Origin: Mariprofundus sp. UBA1536
GTDB lineage: Bacteria > Pseudomonadota > Zetaproteobacteria > Mariprofundales > Mariprofundaceae
DNA: 64,000 nucleotides
Direction: 5' to 3'
NCBI GenBank assembly: GCA_002323245.1
Contig: DCPU01000008.1
Location: 1-64,000, forward strand
In this document: one piece after another, positions 35,219-43,727 of the stretch
Layout: every line of letters begins with the position of its first letter
How positions within the stretch are numbered: the first letter of the stretch is position 1
Translations under genes and position numbers: made by a program
Notes under the pieces: generated by a model
Seen by the model: only the letters and a program-made list of their open reading frames with translations
Told to the model about the DNA's origin: nothing
Database searches by the model: none

Positions 35219-37060
35219 TTGATAAGAAAAATGAAATGGGGGCTTTTAATTTCATGCCTCGTCTTAACTGACGTGGCCTTTGCTGGCACACCTGTAACCA
35301 TCCAACAAAGTTATGCTGGTAAAGTTAACTTTCTAACCGTAGCCAGTAGTTTCCGTACATCGCCAGACCTATTTTGGCCATATGCAACGGCCCTGCCTGT
35401 GCCCAATAGTGGTTGTTTGGTGCAAGCTCCAGGTGTTCCCTCCTCTGCAGATTTATCACTTGCGGTTGTCGATCCAGCTGCCCCTGCTGTCACTGGCTTG
35501 CCTGTAGGGGCAACAGTGGTAGCAGCTCATCTCTATTGGGCTGGCTCTTATACGCCTTTAGCGCAATCAGCAACAACAACACAGGCAACGCCAGATGCAA
35601 ATGTCACATTTGATGGGGTACCTGTTTCTGCCGACCGTATATTTACGGAATCTTATTCAGGCGGCTACTACAATTGGTTTGGTGGTTATAAAGATGTGAC
35701 CAGTATTGTTGCCGCTAAAGGTAACGGCATCTACACTTTAAACGACTTGTCGGTAAATACTGATGCCACGCATTGCGCCAGCTCAGCAGTACTTTCCGCA
35801 TGGTCGTTAGTGGTAATTTATAACGACCCTGCTCCAACTGCACCAACGCGAGTGATTAACTTATTTGATGGTTTTACTTATTATCGCTCAACACAAATCA
35901 TTTTGAATCCATACAACTTTGTTGTGCCTGCTGCCCCCATCAATGGTAAATTGGCATTTGTTACTTGGGAGGGTGATGTGTACAACTCTGGGACTTTTGT
36001 ATTCGCCGAAAACTTTGCCATCAAACATCCTTTGGGTGTGTGGAATAATTTATCTGATGTGAACAATCCCTTGGGTAATCAGTTCAACTCTGTATCCAAT
36101 GATGTCAATCCAGCTTCTTCCACAGCTTATGGAGTAGACTCAGACGTGTTTGATATTTCTCCTTATCTGGTTGCTGGTGACACTACAGTTTCAACTGCAT
36201 ATAGCTCTGGCTCAGACTTGGTGATTTTGGCAGCTGAAATTTTCAGTACCACCAACACGCCGGTTGCAAACTTATCCATTAGTAAAACCCATGGCGCTGA
36301 TTTTAATTTGGGGCAACCTGATTCCTACAGCATCAACGTCACCAATAATGGGCCAGATATCTCAGCGGTGACAGAAACCATTACTGTGACAGACACCATT
36401 CCTGCTGGGCTTACCTACAACTCTGTGACTGGCACTGGTTGGGCTTGTACCTTTGTTACGCCCACCCTCACCTGCACGACATCCACAGCACTTGCAGTTG
36501 GCGCAACACTACCCACGATTACTGTCAACGTTACTCCAACAATAGCAGCTGTGCCTTCGGTAACCAATACCGCTACTGTGGCTAGTACCATGTTTGATCA
36601 TATTCTAACCAATAATACCAGCAGCGATATTACTGTTGTACGTCAACCTGAAGTTACGGTATTAAAATCAGCTGCAGGTCCCAGCGGGCCATCAGATGTG
36701 ATGACCTATACAGTACAAGTCTTTAATACTGGCCCTACGCTTATCACCAATGTGGTAAATACGGATGTGCTGAGTAATTACACCCAGTTTGGATTGGATT
36801 GCGATGGAACAGGTATTTCAGTGACCTTCAATGATGGTGCTCCGGTGTCAGGCCTTAGCATGGGAACGCCGATTTACTCATCGACTGTGCCACCCGTGCT
36901 TACCCCTTTTGTTCCAACGCCTACTGGTGGTGGCATCACAGGTTGCACCAATATCACAGGTGGTTTTGATGCTGCGATTAAAGCCATTCAAATTCCGATG
37001 ATTGGCACCATGAACCCTGGCACGAATTATTCACTCCAATACAAAGTGCAAGTGAAGTAA
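35219..37060 (+). CDS. secreted DUF11-repeat surface protein
   Basis: A 613-residue exported protein. A signal peptide ends near VAFAGTP. The first 330 residues form one large beta-rich domain rich in Asn, Thr and Tyr, which resembles the DUF3344 type. After residue 355 two repeats of the DUF11 kind (NLSISKTHGADFNLGQPDSYSI... and EVTVLKSAAGPSGPSDVMTYTV...) follow. No LPXTG, PEP-CTERM or type IX sorting signal is seen at the end. TTG at 35219 has AAGGGA seven nt before it; an internal ATG is worse spaced. The role may be an outer-surface or adhesin function. Confidence 0.75.
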   Translation: MIRKMKWGLLISCLVLTDVAFAGTPVTIQQSYAGKVNFLTVASSFRTSPDLFWPYATALPVPNSGCLVQAPGVPSSADLSLAVVDPAAPAVTGLPVGATVVAAHLYWAGSYTPLAQSATTTQATPDANVTFDGVPVSADRIFTESYSGGYYNWFGGYKDVTSIVAAKGNGIYTLNDLSVNTDATHCASSAVLSAWSLVVIYNDPAPTAPTRVINLFDGFTYYRSTQIILNPYNFVVPAAPINGKLAFVTWEGDVYNSGTFVFAENFAIKHPLGVWNNLSDVNNPLGNQFNSVSNDVNPASSTAYGVDSDVFDISPYLVAGDTTVSTAYSSGSDLVILAAEIFSTTNTPVANLSISKTHGADFNLGQPDSYSINVTNNGPDISAVTETITVTDTIPAGLTYNSVTGTGWACTFVTPTLTCTTSTALAVGATLPTITVNVTPTIAAVPSVTNTATVASTMFDHILTNNTSSDITVVRQPEVTVLKSAAGPSGPSDVMTYTVQVFNTGPTLITNVVNTDVLSNYTQFGLDCDGTGISVTFNDGAPVSGLSMGTPIYSSTVPPVLTPFVPTPTGGGITGCTNITGGFDAAIKAIQIPMIGTMNPGTNYSLQYKVQVK

Positions 37061-37064
37061 CAAA

Positions 37065-37090
37065 AAAAGGCAGCCGTGTGGCTGCCTTTT
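37065..37090 (+). terminator. rho-independent terminator after the DUF11 gene
   Basis: AAAAGGCAGCC and GGCTGCCTTTT form an 11-bp stem around a GTGT loop, starting 5 nt after the stop codon. The same hairpin, with A and T flanks on both sides, could also stop the converging phnA transcript. Confidence 0.9.
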
Positions 37091-37121
37091 GCTTGTATCT
37101 TTGAAGCTTTACTAAAAAGTC

Positions 37122-37700
37122 TTACGACTTCTTCACAAACTGCGTAAGAATCACAATCGTTTGGCCGCTAACTTTTCCTTCGATATGTTCAGCATTATCA
37201 GCTACAAGGCGAATGCCACGAACAGCTGTGCCGCGCTTGGCAGTGAAACCACCGCCTTTAACCACCAAATCTTTAATCAATGTTACTGTATCGCCAGCTT
37301 CAAGCACAGCGCCGTTGCTATCACGGTGAATCACAGTATCAGCAGCAGCCCCGCTTTCACCTGTGGCTTCAGCCCAAGTGCGAACATCATCTTCCAAATA
37401 CATCATATCCAACAAATCTTGTGGCCAGCCCTCGCCTTTTAAACGATTTAACATACGCCATGCAACCACCTGTACCGCCGGAACTTGGCTCCACATGCTG
37501 TCGTTTAAACAACGGAAATGATTGGCATCGGCACGCTCAAGATTTTCAATTTGTGTTTTGCAAGTTTCGCAGAGTAATACAGAGGAATCAGCGGTTTGGT
37601 CGGTAATGGGCGGCACTGCATATACACTTAAATCTTCGCTTGCTGCGCAAAGCTCACATTTGGATTCACTGCGGGTTTCTAGTTCTTTTTCAATACTCAT
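37122..37700 (-). CDS. phnA: PhnA-domain protein
   Basis: A 192-residue protein with a zinc-binding N-terminal part (CELCAASEDLSVYAVPP, then LLCETCKTQI) and a C-terminal SH3-like PhnA domain (VIHRDSNGAVLEAGDTVTLIKDL, then VKGGGFTAKRGTAVRGIRL). Despite its name, PhnA of this type is not part of phosphonate C-P lyase and has no assigned role here. No phn genes are nearby. Confidence 0.88.
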   Translation of the reverse strand: MSIEKELETRSESKCELCAASEDLSVYAVPPITDQTADSSVLLCETCKTQIENLERADANHFRCLNDSMWSQVPAVQVVAWRMLNRLKGEGWPQDLLDMMYLEDDVRTWAEATGESGAAADTVIHRDSNGAVLEAGDTVTLIKDLVVKGGGFTAKRGTAVRGIRLVADNAEHIEGKVSGQTIVILTQFVKKS

Positions 37701-37771
37701 GGCTCACCTATTCAAAAATTTTTCGGCAAGCTACAACATCTCACCCAATTGAAAAGGTTGCAGCACTGAGG

Positions 37772-38116
37772 TTAGCGGGAGCTTCGACCAGTGCCTGGGC
37801 GGCCTACCTTAGATTTTGGCTCAATAAGATGAATGGTATCGCCGCGCAACACCAACTCGTTGCCGCATCCTTGGCAGCGTGAGCCAAAGCCAGAAAAAGG
37901 AAATGTTTTTAATGTTTGGCATTTTGGGCACAAACCTTTTCGCGCTTTAAATGGCAAATAAAGCAAGCAAAAACCAAGTAAAACAGCGCCAATCAGACCT
38001 GTCATGGGCATAAATAACATCAACAATACAAAACTTCCCCATAACGGAATTGTAAAAAATATAATGCGCAAAGGTGCGGCTTTGCTGGCTGATGTTTGCA
38101 GGGTTTTTCTTGGCAT
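37772..38116 (-). CDS. small membrane protein with a zinc ribbon
   Basis: A 114-residue protein. Two membrane segments (residues 16-53, IIFFTIPLWGSFVLLMLFMP and IGAVLLGFCLLYLPF) are followed by a cytoplasmic zinc ribbon, CPKCQTLKTFPFSGFGSRCQGCG. The tail is basic. I do not recognise a family with confidence; DUF983 is similar in layout but not in sequence. It lies upstream of phnA, on the same strand. Confidence 0.65.
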   Translation of the reverse strand: MPRKTLQTSASKAAPLRIIFFTIPLWGSFVLLMLFMPMTGLIGAVLLGFCLLYLPFKARKGLCPKCQTLKTFPFSGFGSRCQGCGNELVLRGDTIHLIEPKSKVGRPGTGRSSR

Positions 38117-38222
38117 ACGTTGGCTGATAATGCGAATCCAAAGCCAACACGCAAGCTTGTAGCATCTTGGGCTTTCGTCGCTATGCTTTGCTTATAAAAT
38201 TTCCCTAACTTTGAGGCATTCC

Positions 38223-39371
38223 ATGAACATCACTATTGGCACCCCACTCTCAGCTACAGCAAAACGCGTGTTACTTTTGGGCTCTGGTGAGCTTGGTAAA
38301 GAAGTGACCATTGAATTGCAGCGCTTTGGCGTGGAAGTGATTGCTGTAGATAGTTATGGCAATGCGCCCGCTATGCAGGTCGCCCACCGCGCTCACATCA
38401 TCAATATGCTCGATGCCAAGGCACTCAGAGCTGTGATTGAACAAGAGCAACCGCATTTGATTGTGCCTGAGGTGGAGGCCATCGCCACGCAAACCCTGGT
38501 CGAGCTTGAAAGTGAAGGGTTTCATATTATCCCAACTGCCAGAGCCACCCAACTCACCATGAACCGTGAAGGTATTCGCAGACTAGCTGCAGAAACACTT
38601 GGTCTGCCAACATCCAACTATCAATTTGCCAGTACCCATGAAGAATTTAACGCCGCCGTCTCAAGCATTGGTTTTCCTTGTGTGGTGAAACCCATCATGA
38701 GCTCATCGGGTAAAGGACAATCCGTAATTCGCCGCGGCGAAGATGTGGATCGTGCATGGGCTTATGCCCAAGAAGGTGGCCGTGCTGGTAAGGGAAAAGT
38801 GATTGTCGAAGGTTTTGTCGATTTTGATTATGAGATTACCATGCTCACTGTTCGCCATCGTGATGGTACATCGTTTTGTGAGCCCATTGGTCATTTACAA
38901 GTTGATGGCGACTACCGCGAATCTTGGCAGCCGCAAGCCATGAGCAAGGCGGCCTTAAAAGCTGCCCATACTATTGCTGGTGAAGTTACCGAAGCCTTGG
39001 GCGGTTTTGGTTTGTTTGGTGTGGAATTATTTATCAAAGGTGATGAGGCCATTTTCAGTGAAGTCTCCCCTCGCCCGCATGATACAGGTTTGGTCACACT
39101 CATTTCCCAAGATTTATCTGAATTTGCTTTGCATGTGCGTGCTATTTTAGGGCTACCCATCCCAAACATTGCCCAACACGGGGCAGCTGCTTCTTGCCCT
39201 ATCGTTGTCGAAGGTGATTCGGAGCACGTCAGCTTTGCCAATGTGGAAGAAGCCTTGGCTGAACGCGATACACAGCGTCGTATGGCAGTGACCCTTGCGC
39301 GCGCAGATTCGGTGGAAGCCGCCAGAGAAAAAGCCAAACGCGCTGCCAACTTGATTCAAATCAAGTTGTAA
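38223..39371 (+). CDS. purT: formate-dependent phosphoribosylglycinamide formyltransferase
   Basis: A 382-residue ATP-grasp enzyme of purine synthesis that uses formate directly instead of formyl-tetrahydrofolate. RVLLLGSGELGKEVTIELQRFG is the typical start; the ATP-binding GFPCVVKPIMSSSGKGQSVI and the carboxylate region FSEVSPRPHDTGLVTL are conserved. The ATG at 38223 follows GAGG by six nt. The neighbouring lactate dehydrogenase gene starts 13 nt after the stop. Confidence 0.96.
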   Translation: MNITIGTPLSATAKRVLLLGSGELGKEVTIELQRFGVEVIAVDSYGNAPAMQVAHRAHIINMLDAKALRAVIEQEQPHLIVPEVEAIATQTLVELESEGFHIIPTARATQLTMNREGIRRLAAETLGLPTSNYQFASTHEEFNAAVSSIGFPCVVKPIMSSSGKGQSVIRRGEDVDRAWAYAQEGGRAGKGKVIVEGFVDFDYEITMLTVRHRDGTSFCEPIGHLQVDGDYRESWQPQAMSKAALKAAHTIAGEVTEALGGFGLFGVELFIKGDEAIFSEVSPRPHDTGLVTLISQDLSEFALHVRAILGLPIPNIAQHGAAASCPIVVEGDSEHVSFANVEEALAERDTQRRMAVTLARADSVEAAREKAKRAANLIQIKL

Positions 39372-39384
39372 GGAAGCAACCATT

Positions 39385-40386
39385 GTGAATATATTATTTT
39401 TCAGTGCCAAAGCTTACGACCGCACTTGTTTTGATGCAGCGAACAAACCATACCAACACAATATTCGTTATATTGATGCCAAGTTGACACTGGATACTGC
39501 GCATTTGGTGCGGGACACTCAGATTGTATGCGTGTTTGTGAATGACACACTTGATGCCGCTGTATTGGCTAAATTGGCTGAAGCAGGCGTGCAATTGATT
39601 GCGTTGCGCTGCGCTGGATACAACAACGTCGATATGAAAGCAGCCCATGCACTCGGTTTGGTGGTGGTACGCGTGCCTGCCTATTCACCCTATGCTGTCG
39701 CTGAACATGCACTGTGTTTGATGTTAGCACTCAACCGCAAGGTGCACAGGGCATACAATCGTGTACGCGAAGGAAACTTTTCACTCAATGGTTTGTTAGG
39801 CTTTGATTTTCATGGTCGCACCGCAGGCATTATTGGCACTGGCCGTATCGGCTCTTTGCTTGCTCGCACCCTCAATGCCATGGGCATGAAAGTATTGGCT
39901 TATGATCCTTATCCCATCAGTAACCCAGGAGATTATGGTTTTTCCTATTGTGATTTGCCCACACTTCTAGCCACATCCGATGTGGTGAGCATGCACTGCC
40001 CGCTGAACGCCGACACTTTACATATGATTGATAAAACAGCGCTGAAAACCATGAAAAAAGGCGTGATGATTATCAATACCAGCCGAGGCGCCCTCTTGGA
40101 TGCTGAAGCCATCACTGCTGGTCTAAAATCCAAAAAAATTGGCTATTTGGGCTTGGATGTGTACGAGCAAGAAAGCGAACTTTTCTTTGAAGATTTATCA
40201 TCTGAAATTATCCAAGATGATATTTTTGAACGCTTATTGATGTTCCCCAATGTGTTGATTACTTCACATCAAGGTTTTTTCACCAGCGAAGCCATCGACA
40301 ATATCGCACAAACCACCTTAGATAATATTCAAGCTTTTAAATCAGGGGATTTAACCCGCATACAATCACATATCGTCCAGCGCTAA
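39385..40386 (+). CDS. ldhA: D-lactate dehydrogenase-type 2-hydroxyacid dehydrogenase
   Basis: A 333-residue NAD-dependent dehydrogenase of the LdhA group. The Rossmann loop is GIIGTGRIGSLLARTLNAMG; the catalytic Arg lies in INTSRGALLDAEAI, the Glu in VYEQESELFFE (an LdhA-specific motif), and the His in LITSHQGFFT. It reduces pyruvate to D-lactate in fermenting cells. GTG is the start, after AAGGAAG. purT directly precedes it; no common pathway explains the pair except through formate and pyruvate. Confidence 0.9.
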   Translation: MNILFFSAKAYDRTCFDAANKPYQHNIRYIDAKLTLDTAHLVRDTQIVCVFVNDTLDAAVLAKLAEAGVQLIALRCAGYNNVDMKAAHALGLVVVRVPAYSPYAVAEHALCLMLALNRKVHRAYNRVREGNFSLNGLLGFDFHGRTAGIIGTGRIGSLLARTLNAMGMKVLAYDPYPISNPGDYGFSYCDLPTLLATSDVVSMHCPLNADTLHMIDKTALKTMKKGVMIINTSRGALLDAEAITAGLKSKKIGYLGLDVYEQESELFFEDLSSEIIQDDIFERLLMFPNVLITSHQGFFTSEAIDNIAQTTLDNIQAFKSGDLTRIQSHIVQR

Positions 40387-40389
40387 ATA

Positions 40390-41289
40390 TTAACGCGCAA
40401 ATTGGATATCTAAGGTACGCAAGTAGGTATGTAAGCCAGCATCCTGCACTGGGAACACATAAGCATCGGTATCCGATTCATTATGATGCGAATGCCACAA
40501 ACCAGGCGGGGTCACAAACACAGTGTTGGTTGCCCACATCATTTTGGTGGGATTGATAATATCGCCATTTTCATCAATCTTTTTACCAATCAAGGTGTAA
40601 GTGTCTGGGCCTGAAACCACGGCCAAATCAAGCGCTACTGAATTATGACGATGGGCTTTTTGCACTTGTCCTTTGGGCAAAAAGTTAAACAACGACCACA
40701 TGGTATGGGTAATGGTTTTGGTTTTTTTGCAATCGGTATTACCCAAAATGATACCCACGCGATTGCGTTTTTCAGCCATGGCTGTTTCTCGAAAGCTTGC
40801 AACTTCATCATGCATATAATCTTTGCTGAAAAATACGGGCTTAAAGCGCGGCGCTGTAGGCAACACACCCATATATTGCAGCAATGGCCCATCATGCGAC
40901 CAATACAAAGCCGAATCTTCATCAGCAAAATGGATCATACCTTCATTGCATGGCACAGCAAAAGCATCACCTTCTTTCCAAGTGATAACGCCTTCTTGGG
41001 TTTGCGTGCGACCAGAGCCGCGCATCACAAACACAATTTCAGAGGTGGCGGCCACCGATGTCTTGATGCTTTCACCGGCACAAATACGCACATAGTTGGC
41101 AAGCAAACTTGGCGATGTTGCCAAATATGGGGTTTCCAATGCTTTGGATAAATCCAAGGCAATCACCCGCGTTGGCCCGCTTTCATGCAAGGATGCAGGG
41201 AAAGGTTGAATGGGCACTTCATTCATATCAGGTGTTGCTGCTGCTGAATATTCCCAGCTAATAACTTGTTCAGCCCATTGTTGGTTCAT
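40390..41289 (-). CDS. bicupin protein, gentisate-dioxygenase-like
   Basis: A 299-residue protein with two cupin domains. The first has ATSEIVFVMRGSGRTQTQEG but few metal ligands; the second carries the His cluster (KAHRHNSVALDLAVV, later PPGLWHSHHNES). The general layout resembles gentisate 1,2-dioxygenase and 1-hydroxy-2-naphthoate dioxygenase, which bind Fe(II). No aromatic pathway is nearby, so the substrate is open. It ends facing ldhA and lies 2 nt downstream of mutL. Confidence 0.6.
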   Translation of the reverse strand: MNQQWAEQVISWEYSAAATPDMNEVPIQPFPASLHESGPTRVIALDLSKALETPYLATSPSLLANYVRICAGESIKTSVAATSEIVFVMRGSGRTQTQEGVITWKEGDAFAVPCNEGMIHFADEDSALYWSHDGPLLQYMGVLPTAPRFKPVFFSKDYMHDEVASFRETAMAEKRNRVGIILGNTDCKKTKTITHTMWSLFNFLPKGQVQKAHRHNSVALDLAVVSGPDTYTLIGKKIDENGDIINPTKMMWATNTVFVTPPGLWHSHHNESDTDAYVFPVQDAGLHTYLRTLDIQFAR

Positions 41290-41291
41290 AC

Positions 41292-43109
41292 CTACTCCTT
41301 GCGCCCAAATAATCGGTCCAAATCATACAGCGACATCCGCACATAAGTGGGTCTACCATGATTGCACTGGGCGATATTCGGGGTTTTTTCCATTTCGCGC
41401 AACAAACTTAGCTGTTGCTCAGGCGATAATACCTTGCCTGCCTTAATTGAACCTTTACAGGCGCGATTACCCAACCAGCGCTCTAAAATGCGTCCCAGGC
41501 CAGTTTTATCACTTTCTGTGGCCACACCAAGTAGCATGCAGGTATCGATAAGTTCAGCCACCAACTCTTGTGGAGATTCTTGCCCCAGCATGGCGGGAAT
41601 ACTATGAATCAGAGCTATATTTTCATCTTGTATGCTCAGCGAAATGCCAAATACGGATAAGGTCTCCACCTCATCATGTAACCAAGCCATCGCTTCAGCA
41701 CTTAATGAAACCGATTCAGGTGTTAACATCATTTGCGCGGCAATGGTGCCGCCTGTGAGCTGAGATTTTAGCTTTTCATAAGTCATACGCTCATGAGCAG
41801 CATGCTGATCCACCAAAATCACCCCATCATGGGTTTGTGCCAAGACATAACACTGATGGATTTGTGCCAGCGGTTGGCCAAGATCAAGCTGGTTTTGCAT
41901 TGCATAATCGACGCTTGCTTCAGCAATGGTCGATGAAAACAGCTTTTGCTGCACATCCATGGGTACTGGCCTATTGGCATAACTCGGATATTCGGATTGA
42001 AACCTTGGCATGCTGCTACCAGTTAAAGGTTGTTGCTGGCCGCGGTATGGCTGTGGCCCACTTTGACCATGCATGGATTGCAATGCTTGGTGGGTAGTAG
42101 TGCTGGCAACCAATTGCCCCATTTGGGCGATGCCTGCGCGCACAGTGGCCACAATCGCTGAAAACACGGATTGAGGCGATTGAAAGCGCACTTCTCGTTT
42201 GGCTGGATGCACATTCACATCCACAAATGCAGGGTCAATCTCAAGGCGAATCACAGCAACCGGATATCGATCATGAAACATCACATCCCGATATCCTGCC
42301 CGCAGCGCTGCTATCAATTGTTTATCGCGAATCACTCTCCCGTTCACCAAAAACATCATACGATTGGCATCACGGTGATGAAAGGTGGGTAGCCCCAAAT
42401 AGGCGGACACGTTGATACCTTCGTAACTTAATTCTTCAAACTTGCTGTTTTCGCCAAAATCATCACCCATAATAGCAAACACACGTTGGGCAGCTGTTTG
42501 TGGCATAAAATCAAAACGATTACGCCCATCGAGTTCCAAGCGCATCGCCACTTTGGGGTGCGACAAAGCCAAAGCGCGAAACACTTCAACAATGGCTGCC
42601 TCTTCGGTTTTATCGGTGCGCATAAAGCTCAACCGCGCTGGGGTATTAAGAAACAAATCAAGGATTTCAATCTTGGTGCCTTTGCGCGCCGCTGCTGGCC
42701 GGCATTCGGTAACGCCGCCACCATCCACGCGCACTTCCACACCCTCATTACTACCCAGATACGATGTGGTCATACGAAAGCGTGAGACAGAAGCGATGGA
42801 AGGGAGTGCTTCCCCACGAAAACCATGGGATGCAATTTTGTGCAAATCGGCAGAAGTCTCAATTTTACTGGTGGCGTGACGTTGCAACGCAAGTTCAGCA
42901 TCAGCAACTGACATACCGCAACCATCATCTTCAATCTCAATGCGTTTTTTACCCGCTTGGATAATACGTACCACGATGCGGCTGGCACCAGCATCCAAGC
43001 TGTTTTCCATCAACTCTTTCACAGCCGATGCTGGCCTTTCAACCACCTCTCCTGCAGCAATCTGATTGGCCACTTGCGGCGGAAGAACATGAATCAGTTG
43101 CTTATTCAT
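41292..43109 (-). CDS. mutL: DNA mismatch repair protein MutL, endonuclease type
   Basis: A 605-residue mismatch repair ATPase. The GHKL domain has IAAGEVVERPASAVKELMENSLDAGA and FRGEALPSIASVS. The C-terminal domain has the nicking-endonuclease motifs: DQHAAHERMTYE (DQHA-x2-E-x4-E, about residue 430), then RACKGSIKAG and CNHGRP. E. coli MutL, which relies on MutH and Dam, lacks these. The start at 43109 forms ATGA with the stop of the upstream isomerase gene. Overlap with that gene suggests coupled translation. Confidence 0.96.
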   Translation of the reverse strand: MNKQLIHVLPPQVANQIAAGEVVERPASAVKELMENSLDAGASRIVVRIIQAGKKRIEIEDDGCGMSVADAELALQRHATSKIETSADLHKIASHGFRGEALPSIASVSRFRMTTSYLGSNEGVEVRVDGGGVTECRPAAARKGTKIEILDLFLNTPARLSFMRTDKTEEAAIVEVFRALALSHPKVAMRLELDGRNRFDFMPQTAAQRVFAIMGDDFGENSKFEELSYEGINVSAYLGLPTFHHRDANRMMFLVNGRVIRDKQLIAALRAGYRDVMFHDRYPVAVIRLEIDPAFVDVNVHPAKREVRFQSPQSVFSAIVATVRAGIAQMGQLVASTTTHQALQSMHGQSGPQPYRGQQQPLTGSSMPRFQSEYPSYANRPVPMDVQQKLFSSTIAEASVDYAMQNQLDLGQPLAQIHQCYVLAQTHDGVILVDQHAAHERMTYEKLKSQLTGGTIAAQMMLTPESVSLSAEAMAWLHDEVETLSVFGISLSIQDENIALIHSIPAMLGQESPQELVAELIDTCMLLGVATESDKTGLGRILERWLGNRACKGSIKAGKVLSPEQQLSLLREMEKTPNIAQCNHGRPTYVRMSLYDLDRLFGRKE

Positions 43110-43681
43110 ACCAAACACGCCCTATCTAAAAAATCAATGCGGTCCACTCCAAAAAACATCTGCGAACGACCGGCACCGTGCAATATAAAAGTCGGTACCC
43201 CAAAAGCCCCGGCTTTTAGCGCCGCCTCGGTATTGCTATCAATCACATCATGATTTAAATCACGCCAAGCTTTGGGAAGATGCTTCAATAAAAAAACTTG
43301 ATCCAGCCAATTTTCTTCCTCTGGATGAACTGCGCCCGACCAAAGCGCATCAAAGACGGCTTGAATAAAGGTAAGCTGCTCATCTCCCTTTAAAGCTGCA
43401 GCGATACGCAAGGCTGGACGACTATCAAAGGTGCCAGGTCGAATCATTTTAAAAGGCACATCCAAAAAACTTGCCCAGCGCTTTAAATCACGCAGGGAAT
43501 ACAAAGCTTTATTTTTGATAGAAGCCGGCGGCACATTGCCTGCGTCGTTGATTAACTTTGGCAAGTTCACAGGAATCCACTGGATGGGCACATCCTTGAT
43601 GGCTGTCATTGTATTGATACGATGCATTGCCAAATAGGTGTAAGGGCTTATAAAATCGAAATAAAAATCAATACTTTTCAT
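43106..43681 (-). CDS. 2-hydroxychromene-2-carboxylate isomerase / DsbA-family protein
   Basis: A 191-residue protein with the thioredoxin fold of kappa-class glutathione transferases: IDFYFDFISPYTYLAMHRI at the start with a Ser where DsbA has its CXXC Cys, and FGVPTFILHGAGRSQMFFGVDR at the end. Relatives isomerise hydroxychromene carboxylate in naphthalene breakdown; most copies such as this are of unknown substrate. It overlaps mutL by 4 nt. Confidence 0.87.
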   Translation of the reverse strand: MKSIDFYFDFISPYTYLAMHRINTMTAIKDVPIQWIPVNLPKLINDAGNVPPASIKNKALYSLRDLKRWASFLDVPFKMIRPGTFDSRPALRIAAALKGDEQLTFIQAVFDALWSGAVHPEEENWLDQVFLLKHLPKAWRDLNHDVIDSNTEAALKAGAFGVPTFILHGAGRSQMFFGVDRIDFLDRACLV

Positions 43682-43727
43682 ATGCCCCCTTTAAATCAAC
43701 GTTTTGGATCAAGTGTTGATATTCAGC

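Noticed and set aside
41292..43109. Methyl-directed MutHL repair
   Set aside because: MutL carries the endonuclease motifs absent from MutL proteins that work with MutH.
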